Assembly: GCA_019233415.1 (NCBI GenBank)
Contig: JAFAMK010000269.1
Coordinates: forward strand, 1-17,679
Direction of reading: 5' to 3'
Source: Vulcanimicrobiota bacterium
GTDB taxonomy: Bacteria; Vulcanimicrobiota; Vulcanimicrobiia; Vulcanimicrobiales; Vulcanimicrobiaceae
DNA length: 17,679 nucleotides
Part shown: in pieces, positions 5,932-12,127 of the stretch
How the letters are laid out: each line of letters starts with the position of its first letter
Numbering within the stretch: position 1 is the first letter of the stretch
Position numbers and translations under genes: made by a program
The notes under the pieces: generated by a model
Databases searched by the model: none
What the model was told of the DNA's origin: nothing
The model's input: only the letters and a program-made list of their open reading frames with translations

Positions 5932-7761
5932 TTACGTTTCATCGAGCCGCAGCACGGCCATGAAGGCTTCCTGCGGCAGGTCGACGCGGCCGACGCGCTT
6001 CATCCGCTCCTTGCCGACCTTCTGCTTCTCCAGCAGCTTGCGCTTGCGGGTGATGTCGCCGCCATAGCACTTCGCCAGCACGTTCTTGCGCATCGCGCTG
6101 ACCGTCTCGCGTGCCACGACCTTGCCGCCGATCGCGGCCTGGATCGGGACGTCGAACATCTGGCGCGGGATCAGCTCCTTGAGCTTCTCCGTCAGCGCGC
6201 GGCCGCGCACCGGCGCCTTCTCGCGCGCGACGATGAACGAGAGCGCGTCGACCGGCTCGCCGTTGAGCAGAATCTCCAGCTTGACAAGGTCGCCTTCGCG
6301 GTAGCCGATCAGCTCGTAGTCGAGCGACGCATAGCCTTTCGTGCGGCTCTTGAGCTGGTCGAAGTAGTCGATGATCACCTCGATCAGCGGCATCTCGTAG
6401 CTCAGGATCACGCGGCCGTCGACCAAGTATTCCATGTTCGCGAGCGAGCCGCGGCGGTTCTGGGTCAGCTCCATGATCGCGCCGACGTAGTCGGGCGGCG
6501 TGATGACCGTCGCCTTGACGTACGGCTCTTCCATCGTCGCGATCTTGTCGCGCGCCGGAAGCTTGGCGGGATTGTCGATGTTCTCGACGGTCCCGTCGGT
6601 CATCGTCACGCGAAAGACGACCGACGGCGACGTCGCGATCAGGTCGAGGTTGTAGTTGCGCTCGAGCCGCTCTTGCACGATCTCCATGTGCAAGAGGCCG
6701 AGAAACCCGCAGCGGAAGCCGAAGCCCAGCGCGATCGACGACTCCGGTTCGTAGTGGAGCGCCGAGTCGTTGAGCGCGAGCTTCTCCAGCGCGTCGCGCA
6801 GCTCGGAGACCTCGACGCCTTCGTTCGGGTAGAGCCCGCAGTAGACCATCGGGACGATCGGCTTGTAGCCGGGGAGCGGCTCCGGCGCCGGGTCGTCGGC
6901 GAGCGTGACCGTGTCGCCGACGTCGATGTCGCCCAGCGACTTGATGTTCGCGATGACGTAGCCGACGTTCCCGACCGCCAGGCTCTGCGTCTTGCGCATC
7001 TCGGGCTTGAACACGCCGACTTCGGTCGCTTCGTAGACGCGCCGGTGCGCCATCGACATGAAGCGCGAGCCGGCGCGCAGCTCGCCGTCGACGACGCGTA
7101 CGTAGGCGACGACGCCGCGGTACGGGTCGAACTGCGCGTCGAAGACGAGCCCGCGCAGCTTCTCGCCGCGCGCCGTGGGCGGCGGAATGCGCGTGACGAT
7201 CGCTTCGAGGATCTCCTCGATCCCGATCCCTTCCTTCGCCGAGGCGGGGATCGCGTCGGAACCCTCGATGACGAGCAGCTCCTCGATCTCGCCCTTGACG
7301 CGCTCGACGTCGGCCGCCGGCAGGTCGATCTTGTTGATGACCGGGATGATCGTCAGGTCCTGCGCCAGCGCGAGGTGGTAGTTGGCGAGCGTCTGCGCCT
7401 CGATCCCCTGCGCCGCGTCGATCACCAGCAGCGCGCCCTCGCATGCGGCGAGCGAGCGCGAGACCTCGCTGGAGAAGTCGACGTGCCCCGGCGTATCGAT
7501 GAAGTTCAGCTCGTACGTCTGCCCGTCGCGCGCCGTGTAGGTCAGCGTGACCGGGTGCATCTTGATCGTGATCCCGCGCTCGCGCTCGAGGTCCATCGCG
7601 TCGAGCAGTTGCTCTTCCATCTGGCGCTGCTCGACGGTCTTGGTGAACTCCAGCAGCCGGTCGCTGAGCGTCGTCTTGCCGTGGTCGATGTGCGCGATGA
7701 TGCAGAAGTTGCGCACCTGAGCGGGGTCGCTCGGCGCGACGTCCGATTCGCGTTGGATCAC
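5932..7761 (-). CDS. lepA: Elongation factor 4 (LepA) translational GTPase
   Basis: A 609-aa protein of standard LepA length. Known role: a ribosome-bound GTPase linked to back-translocation, initiation and ribosome assembly. Visible G motifs: AHIDHGKT (23-30), DTPGH (89-93), NKID (143-146) and SAK (175-177). After the G domain come EF-G-like domains II, III and V. The LepA-specific C-terminal region is intact (GGDITRKRKLLEKQKVGK block near the end). No EF-G domain IV is seen, as expected. The start is GTG at 7761, four bases after the yggT stop, with no clear Shine-Dalgarno; coupled translation is likely. A second in-frame GTG 15 codons later (just before RNFCIIAH) is an alternative start. 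Identity is certain from the motifs and the overall order of conserved blocks. Confidence 0.98.
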   Translation of the reverse strand: MIQRESDVAPSDPAQVRNFCIIAHIDHGKTTLSDRLLEFTKTVEQRQMEEQLLDAMDLERERGITIKMHPVTLTYTARDGQTYELNFIDTPGHVDFSSEVSRSLAACEGALLVIDAAQGIEAQTLANYHLALAQDLTIIPVINKIDLPAADVERVKGEIEELLVIEGSDAIPASAKEGIGIEEILEAIVTRIPPPTARGEKLRGLVFDAQFDPYRGVVAYVRVVDGELRAGSRFMSMAHRRVYEATEVGVFKPEMRKTQSLAVGNVGYVIANIKSLGDIDVGDTVTLADDPAPEPLPGYKPIVPMVYCGLYPNEGVEVSELRDALEKLALNDSALHYEPESSIALGFGFRCGFLGLLHMEIVQERLERNYNLDLIATSPSVVFRVTMTDGTVENIDNPAKLPARDKIATMEEPYVKATVITPPDYVGAIMELTQNRRGSLANMEYLVDGRVILSYEMPLIEVIIDYFDQLKSRTKGYASLDYELIGYREGDLVKLEILLNGEPVDALSFIVAREKAPVRGRALTEKLKELIPRQMFDVPIQAAIGGKVVARETVSAMRKNVLAKCYGGDITRKRKLLEKQKVGKERMKRVGRVDLPQEAFMAVLRLDET

Positions 7762-7765
7762 GAGG

Positions 7766-8029
7766 TCACGGACTGCACGGCTCGCCCGCGGCGAGACGCA
7801 TCACGAACTGCAGGACGATGAACACGACCAGAAAGGAAAGGTCGAGCCCGCCGAGCGGCGGGATGACGCGGCGCACCGGCGTGAGGACCGGTTCGATCAC
7901 CATCGCGAGGTAGTCCGTCCAGCGCCCGCGCAGGCTCGGAATCCACGAGACGACCGCGTACACGAGCATCAGCAGCAGGTACAGACCGAAGAGCTTGGAG
8001 AGAACGTCCCAGACGATGCACGGCAGCAT
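7766..8029 (-). CDS. yggT: YggT-family integral membrane protein
   Basis: An 87-aa protein with two hydrophobic segments: about residues 12-28 (LFGLYLLLMLVYAVV) and about 67-82 (LSFLVVFIVLQFVM). Between them is the amphipathic stretch with P-V-L-T-P-V-R-R-x-I-P-P-L-G-G-L-D, the hallmark of the YGGT family. The family's function is poorly defined; it has been tied to membrane integrity, osmotic stress and, in photosynthetic organisms, membrane-complex assembly. ATG at 8029 lies six bases after the stop of the M23 peptidase gene, and its stop is four bases before lepA, so it is embedded in an operon. Confidence 0.9.
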   Translation of the reverse strand: MLPCIVWDVLSKLFGLYLLLMLVYAVVSWIPSLRGRWTDYLAMVIEPVLTPVRRVIPPLGGLDLSFLVVFIVLQFVMRLAAGEPCSP

Positions 8030-8035
8030 CCCTGC

Positions 8036-8977
8036 TCATACCCCCGACGGATCGGGAAGTGTCGCCAGCACCTTCGCAGGGACCCCGTTGAGGAACGGCT
8101 GCGGGTCGATCGCGTTGCCCTCGTACATGACTTGATAGTGGAGGTGCGGTCCGGTCGACTCGCCGGTCGAGCCGACGAATGCGATCGGCTCGCCCTTCGT
8201 CACGCGCGCGCCCGCCGAGACCGCGACGCGCGAGAGATGCGCGTACCAGGTGTGGTAGCCGTTGCCGTGGTCGATGTCGACCTTGAGGCCGAACCCGCCG
8301 TCCCACGTCGCGCTGACGACGGTGCCGGCCGCGCTCGCACGCACCGTGTCGCCGTAGTCGGCCGCCAAATCGACGCCCTTGTGGAACTCCGGCCACGGGT
8401 CCGTGCGCCAGCCGTAGCCGGCCGCGATCGCACCGTTGACGGGGTTGAGCGACGGAATCGACGCGATCATCCGCTCGCGCGCGATCGACGCGAGCCGCCG
8501 CAGGTTCAGCACGCGCATCGCGACGCGCTGCAGACGGTTCGCGTCGTCCTGCGTCGCCGCCGACGCGCGCGCGAGGCTGCGCAGCCGCGCCTGCAGCGCG
8601 GCGAAGTCGGCACGGCGCGGCGCCTCGGACGGAGCAACGAACGCGTGCTGGTTCTTCGAACCGCGGTCGGCGCCGATCAGCCGCTTGATCTCGGCGTTCT
8701 CCTTCTGCACCGCCTTCAGCTGGTTCGCCAAGGCGTCGGCTTGCTTGTCGATCGACTGCAGCTTCGTCTGCTGCTCCGCCGTCAGCGACTGCAGCTCGCG
8801 CACGTTCGCCTCGGCGACGTGCAGCTGATACGTGTGGAAGCCGGCCGCGGCGAGGAGCGCCAGCAGCAGCGCGGCGCCGAGCAGCATCAGGTGGCGTCGC
8901 GTGAACGCGAGCCGGTACACCGAGTACCCGCTCGGCGGAATGATCTTGATGAGGAACGTGTTCTTCGCGTCGTTCAC
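8036..8977 (-). CDS. M23 (LytM-type) membrane-anchored metallopeptidase
   Basis: A 313-aa protein starting at GTG 8977, which overlaps the previous stop by four bases (GTGA). Longer in-frame readings upstream are Arg-rich shadows of the DUF4446-like gene. Layout: short cytoplasmic N-terminus, one transmembrane helix at about 29-48, coiled coil at about 52-103 (heptad-like Leu/Gln/Lys), a second helical segment to about 170, then a LytM/M23 domain. Zinc and catalytic residues are intact: His199 and Asp203 in HKGVD, His278 and His280 in HLH. Known for the family: M23 enzymes cleave peptide cross-links in peptidoglycan, and coiled-coil versions also act as envelope regulators. Because the residues are all present I expect an active endopeptidase, not an EnvC-like inactive activator. 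Confidence 0.94.
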   Translation of the reverse strand: MNDAKNTFLIKIIPPSGYSVYRLAFTRRHLMLLGAALLLALLAAAGFHTYQLHVAEANVRELQSLTAEQQTKLQSIDKQADALANQLKAVQKENAEIKRLIGADRGSKNQHAFVAPSEAPRRADFAALQARLRSLARASAATQDDANRLQRVAMRVLNLRRLASIARERMIASIPSLNPVNGAIAAGYGWRTDPWPEFHKGVDLAADYGDTVRASAAGTVVSATWDGGFGLKVDIDHGNGYHTWYAHLSRVAVSAGARVTKGEPIAFVGSTGESTGPHLHYQVMYEGNAIDPQPFLNGVPAKVLATLPDPSGV

Positions 8978-9465
8978 GTCGACGCCGCTCGCGCTTTGGC
9001 GATCGCCGCCAGCTCTTCGTCCGAGGGGTCCTGCGCGGGCTTGAACGCCGCGACCGACTTGCCGTACGTGCGCGTATCCTCGCGCGAGTAGATGCTGCTC
9101 AGCACGACGCCGTCGCCGTCGCGGTTCAGCAGCGCGAGCGCGTACGAGAGGTCCGAGCCGACGTCGCTGAACGCGTTGTAGCGCACGAAGCCGACGCGCG
9201 GGATCTCCGTGCGCGCGGTCTTTTCGAGGGCGTCGATCCGGCGCAGCTCGACCTCTCGCGCGGCGTCGGCGTCGGCGCGCGCGCGTTCGAGCGCGGCGAG
9301 CCGGTCCGTCGCGCCGGTCGCGCCGCCGCCGAGCAGTCCGTCGTGCGTGTCGAGGATCGCGCGGAGCGCGCGGGCACGCGGGGACGCGACGAGCAGGTGG
9401 TACCCGATCGTCACGATGAGCGCGCTCGCTACGCCGGCGAGCACGGCCGTGATGAGATTCTGCAT
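8974..9465 (-). CDS. DUF4446-like single-pass membrane protein
   Basis: 163 aa from ATG 9465. A transmembrane helix occupies about residues 4-26, followed by a charged coiled coil (about 33-85, Ala/Arg/Glu-rich) and a conserved C-terminal block. That block includes VGFVRYNAF, DVGSDLSYALALL, DGDGVVLSSIY and REDTRTYGK, which match what I remember of DUF4446. Function is unknown. The frame can be extended to 9510, but that would lie inside the SRP RNA gene, so ATG 9465 is preferred. There is no visible Shine-Dalgarno: the bases just before the ATG are the T-rich tail of the SRP RNA. Its stop overlaps the start of the M23 gene, so the two products are probably made together and may act together at the envelope. 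Confidence 0.85.
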   Translation of the reverse strand: MQNLITAVLAGVASALIVTIGYHLLVASPRARALRAILDTHDGLLGGGATGATDRLAALERARADADAAREVELRRIDALEKTARTEIPRVGFVRYNAFSDVGSDLSYALALLNRDGDGVVLSSIYSREDTRTYGKSVAAFKPAQDPSDEELAAIAKARAAST

Positions 9466-9490
9466 GACAAAAGAAAGGCCAGGACGAGGA
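9466..9490 (-). terminator. T-rich tail of the SRP RNA, just before the DUF4446-like start
   Basis: The 3' half of the terminal SRP helix (CCTCGTC, GGCC) is followed by TTTCTTTTGTC and then directly by ATG. This has the form of an intrinsic terminator, but it also serves as the leader of the next gene. Confidence 0.5.
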
Positions 9491-9597
9491 CCAGGTGGTT
9501 CGCGGCACACGGAGTCGTCCGCTTACCGTTGCTCCCTTCCGGGCCTGGCGGGGTTCACGGATTACCGTTGCGCGAGGCCCAACCCTCGTCGAGGCTC
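9477..9597 (-). ncRNA. ffs: Signal recognition particle RNA (small, 4.5S type)
   Basis: On the minus strand the conserved SRP domain IV is clear: CAGG, CCC, GGAA tetraloop (9540-9537), GGG, AGCA. This is the Ffh-binding element with its symmetric and asymmetric internal loops. Flanking arms also pair: CGCG and ACGG with CCGT and CGCG. The terminal helix is GACGAGG (9590-9584) with CCTCGTC (9489-9483), extended by GCC/GGC. The result is one long hairpin of about 120 bases followed by a T-rich run (TTTCTTTTG). Known role: with Ffh it targets nascent membrane and secretory proteins to the translocon. Ends are estimated from pairing and may be off by several bases. Confidence 0.93.
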
Positions 9598-9602
9598 CGC
9601 CT

Positions 9603-9631
9603 ATGATACCCGGCGGCGGGGATTTGGGGAA
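9603..9631 (-). promoter_or_regulatory. Candidate sigma-70 promoter of ffs
   Basis: On the minus strand TATCAT (9608-9603) lies 6-7 bases before the predicted RNA start. A weak -35 (TTCCCC, 9631-9626) lies 17 bases upstream. The -10 is convincing, the -35 is not. Confidence 0.45.
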
Positions 9632-9705
9632 GCCCGGGGCCAAGTGGCAGGCCGGCCGGTCGTGTTACCGGGCGGCGTCCGGCCCGCTCGACGAAAAGGG
9701 ACACC

Positions 9706-10887
9706 GTGTACCGCGCACTGCGACGAATTGCGCCGCCCGCCTCCGAGCCGACCTCGGCGCCGCCGCAGCACGCCGGCCCGCGCGCAGCGCCGACACCCCG
9801 CGGTGGGGCACACCGCCTGGCGAACCTCGTCGCACCCGGCCCCGGCGTCATCCAGCGCACGCTGACCGTGAAGAAGGTCGACTTCAACCCCGACGAGGCG
9901 CAGGCCGACGATCCCGAGGCCGGCTACAAGGACTCGGACATCGACGTCGCGGCCGTGCGCGGAACGCTGCGCGACTACTTCGCCGACGCGGGGGCCGCGC
10001 AGGCGTATCCCGGCGGCAATGCCCCCGTCAACAACGTGTACCGTAACGCGCTGCGCATCGCGCTGGCGGGGCTCGGCGGCGTGAACCTGGAGGCGCGTGA
10101 CATCCCGACGCTCGCCGACGCCGTGACGGCGCACCTGGTCGGCGCGGTCGGGATCCCTGCCGGCGAACAGGGACGCATCCGCCTCGCGGTGCTGACCGCG
10201 CTCGCCGAGCATTCGTTCCGGCTGCCCGCCGCAAAGGGCACGCTGTTCGACGAGATGATCGAGGCCGCGCGCGCGAACGGGACGGTCTCGCGCGCGAAGG
10301 GGACGCCGAACCAAGTCCCGCCGGGGAATCTGCCGGGCGGCCGCGGCGGTGCGGTGAGCGGCGCGATCGCCGCCGTGCGCGCGGCGAACCACGTCATTCT
10401 CGCCTTCGACACGGTCGACTACGACGCGACGCGCACGCTGCCGGAGCTGCTGCACGACGCGATTCCGCCCGTTGCGGGGCGCTCGCCGCATCACGGCAAG
10501 GCCGGTTGGCTGCCGGCGGTCGCGGTCCCGCCGTACGCGAAGCAGTTCTTCGACAGCTTCCACGGGACGCATCGCTCGACCGAAAAAATCGTCGAGGCGG
10601 GAAACGGCGGCGACCTGCACCCAGGGCGGTTGAAGCGCCGCAAGACGGCGATCGCGAAGCGCTTCAACGACCTCGGCAGCGACCGCGCGAAGCTGATCGC
10701 CGTCTGGTCCAACTACTCGCAGCGCGCGTCGGGCGTCAGCTTTCCCTACATCGAGTTCAACGGACCGGGTTTGATCAGCCGCATCGTCTATGACTACGTG
10801 AGCGACAAGTTCTACGCGACGCTCCACTACCAGTGGAGCGCCGGTTGGAACCCGTTCTTCGAGATGACCGGCGAGGCAGATTTATAG
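9706..10887 (+). CDS. Unrecognised 393-aa protein with Pro-rich N-terminus and VIQR motif (possible injected-cargo/toxin type)
   Basis: GTG start at 9706 with AAGGG five bases upstream. Residues 1-47 are disordered, rich in Pro/Ala/Arg, with no signal peptide or membrane segment, and end in GPGVIQR (R51). Residues 52-230 look mostly helical (two-helix blocks around NVYRNALRIALAGLGG and GRIRLAVLTALAEHSF) with a Gly/Pro-rich loop near 205-225 (NLPGGRGG). Residues 230-393 include HHGK, FDSFHGTHRS, a basic LKRRKTAIAKRF helix and a strand-rich end with several aromatics (SFPYIEF, LHYQW, WNPFFEM). I do not recognise the fold. A VIQR-type motif after a Pro-rich leader is something I associate with proteins encoded near extracellular contractile injection systems and DUF4157 domains; no such genes are in this window. 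It diverges from ffs and converges on the next gene. Confidence 0.85.
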   Translation: MYRALRRIAPPASEPTSAPPQHAGPRAAPTPRGGAHRLANLVAPGPGVIQRTLTVKKVDFNPDEAQADDPEAGYKDSDIDVAAVRGTLRDYFADAGAAQAYPGGNAPVNNVYRNALRIALAGLGGVNLEARDIPTLADAVTAHLVGAVGIPAGEQGRIRLAVLTALAEHSFRLPAAKGTLFDEMIEAARANGTVSRAKGTPNQVPPGNLPGGRGGAVSGAIAAVRAANHVILAFDTVDYDATRTLPELLHDAIPPVAGRSPHHGKAGWLPAVAVPPYAKQFFDSFHGTHRSTEKIVEAGNGGDLHPGRLKRRKTAIAKRFNDLGSDRAKLIAVWSNYSQRASGVSFPYIEFNGPGLISRIVYDYVSDKFYATLHYQWSAGWNPFFEMTGEADL

Positions 10888-10892
10888 CCGCG

Positions 10893-10906
10893 GTCCGAAT
10901 ACGGAC
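10893..10906. terminator. Short hairpin between convergent genes
   Basis: GTCCG and CGGAC pair around AATA, between the stops of the two convergent genes (10887 and 10909). The stem is short and no T-run follows, so this is a weak bidirectional terminator candidate. Confidence 0.3.
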
Positions 10907-10908
10907 GT

Positions 10909-12021
10909 CTAAGGCGCCGCTTTCGTGAAATCGGACGGGATTGCGAACAGACCGGCGTCCGATGCGCCGAGCGCGCGCAGGTTACCGCGTTCGGTCAGGA
11001 AGCCGAGGCCGCTCGATGCGCCCGAGGGCTGCGGTGCCGGGGTCGCGCCGCTGCCGGAGATCGTCACCAGCGAGTAGAGCGCGAGGCGGTTCGAGGGCGG
11101 GGTCGGGCCGCTGCGCTTCGCGCTGAAGGTCGGGCGGCAGCCGCCGCTCGGTGCGGACGGCATGACGACCTCGCCGGCGGTCGTCGGGACCGGCGGGCGC
11201 CGGATCGGGCACGCGTTGACCGTCGGCCGCGGCAGCGCGGACAGGTACTCGACCTCCTGGAGCGAGGCGCTCCCGTCGCGGCAGCTCCCGGTCGACTGGG
11301 TCATCGCGAAGGTGACCGTCGAGTCGAAGCCGCTGGTCGGATAGCTCTCGATCCGCTGCGCGCCGAGCGCGCGGGTCGTCGCGGTCAGGCTGGCGACGCC
11401 CGTGCCTGGCTGCTGCGGCTCCGACGGCGCCGGACGGCCGCGGCGCGGGGCCGGCATCGGCGGGGCGGTCGGGACCGGTTCGCTGTTCGGGTCGTAGACC
11501 GTGTACGTCTTATGGGCGAGGTCGAGATGGATGACCTGGCCCGCGTCGCACTTGCGGATCGTCGCGGTTTGCGCGGTGACGTCGTCGGCCCGCTCCCAGC
11601 CGTTCCAGTACGCGTAGCGGATGAGGTGTGGGCTGAGGAACCCGCGCGCCGCCGCGGCGAGCGCGCCGAACTGCGCCCCGAGCGACTGCTGCACCGCGTT
11701 GTCGACCGCGTTCGCCATCGCATCGGAGGCGACGGCACCGGCGATCGAACCGGCTCCGCCGCCGCCGGCGATCACGCTGGCGATGTTGCCGAGGCTGATC
11801 CCGCGCTTGCGGGGCGCCGGGGTCGGACTCGCCGCGGCGGCGACGCTGAGCGCGTTCATGTCGGCCTGGAAGTTGCCGGGCGGCGGTGGGGTCGCGCCGA
11901 CGACGACGCGGACGATCTCGTCGTAGGCGATCCCGGGGGCCGGCGCGGCGTCCGGCACCGCCGGTGCGAGCAGGGCGGCGAACGCGACGGCGGCGCTCGC
12001 CCGAAGTAGCGGACGGAGCAT
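10909..12021 (-). CDS. Unrecognised secreted protein, 370 aa
   Basis: ATG at 12021 gives a clear signal peptide (MLRPLLRASAAVAFAALLAP, cleavage near residue 25). Longer upstream readings would cross the divergent promoter gap and lose it. A Pro-rich spacer (44-72) leads to a Gly/Ala-rich hydrophobic helix with GGGGAGS (85-105). A probable beta domain follows (about 130-180: RYAYWNGWERADD, IRKCDAGQVIHLDL, KTYTVYD), then a Pro-rich linker (183-206) and a second domain (207-370) ending LFAIPSDFTKAAP. Four cysteines (158, 247, 271, 295) could form two disulfides outside the cytoplasm. The KTYTVYD strand and the 'IP..F' ending loosely recall DUF4412/LolA-like secreted proteins, but this is weak and I name no function. 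Shared divergent spacing with the M3 peptidase suggests common control. Confidence 0.82.
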   Translation of the reverse strand: MLRPLLRASAAVAFAALLAPAVPDAAPAPGIAYDEIVRVVVGATPPPPGNFQADMNALSVAAAASPTPAPRKRGISLGNIASVIAGGGGAGSIAGAVASDAMANAVDNAVQQSLGAQFGALAAAARGFLSPHLIRYAYWNGWERADDVTAQTATIRKCDAGQVIHLDLAHKTYTVYDPNSEPVPTAPPMPAPRRGRPAPSEPQQPGTGVASLTATTRALGAQRIESYPTSGFDSTVTFAMTQSTGSCRDGSASLQEVEYLSALPRPTVNACPIRRPPVPTTAGEVVMPSAPSGGCRPTFSAKRSGPTPPSNRLALYSLVTISGSGATPAPQPSGASSGLGFLTERGNLRALGASDAGLFAIPSDFTKAAP

Positions 12022-12127
12022 AGCACGGCCATCTCCGCCGATCGCTTCACCCGCCCCTCCGCGGACGGCCACATGTTCGGCCGCTCGTGACGGAACACAC
12101 GTCCGGTCCGCGAACGTACAGGGCACG
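12022..12127. promoter_or_regulatory. Divergent intergenic region
   Basis: These 106 bases must hold the promoters of the divergent secreted-protein and M3 peptidase genes. I see GGAG 12 bases before the minus-strand ATG and AGGG four bases before the plus-strand ATG, but no -35/-10 pair I would defend. Confidence 0.4.

Noticed and set aside
9466..9510. 15-residue extension of the DUF4446-like protein
   Set aside because: It would start inside the SRP RNA; ATG 9465 leads directly into the transmembrane helix.
8978..9643. N-terminal extension of the M23 peptidase frame to 9643
   Set aside because: The extension is an Arg-rich shadow of the DUF4446-like gene and crosses the SRP RNA; the GTG at 8977 with a GTGA overlap is the natural start.
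9601..10827. 408-aa minus-strand open frame
   Set aside because: Shadow of the plus-strand 393-aa gene, which has a ribosome binding site and balanced composition.
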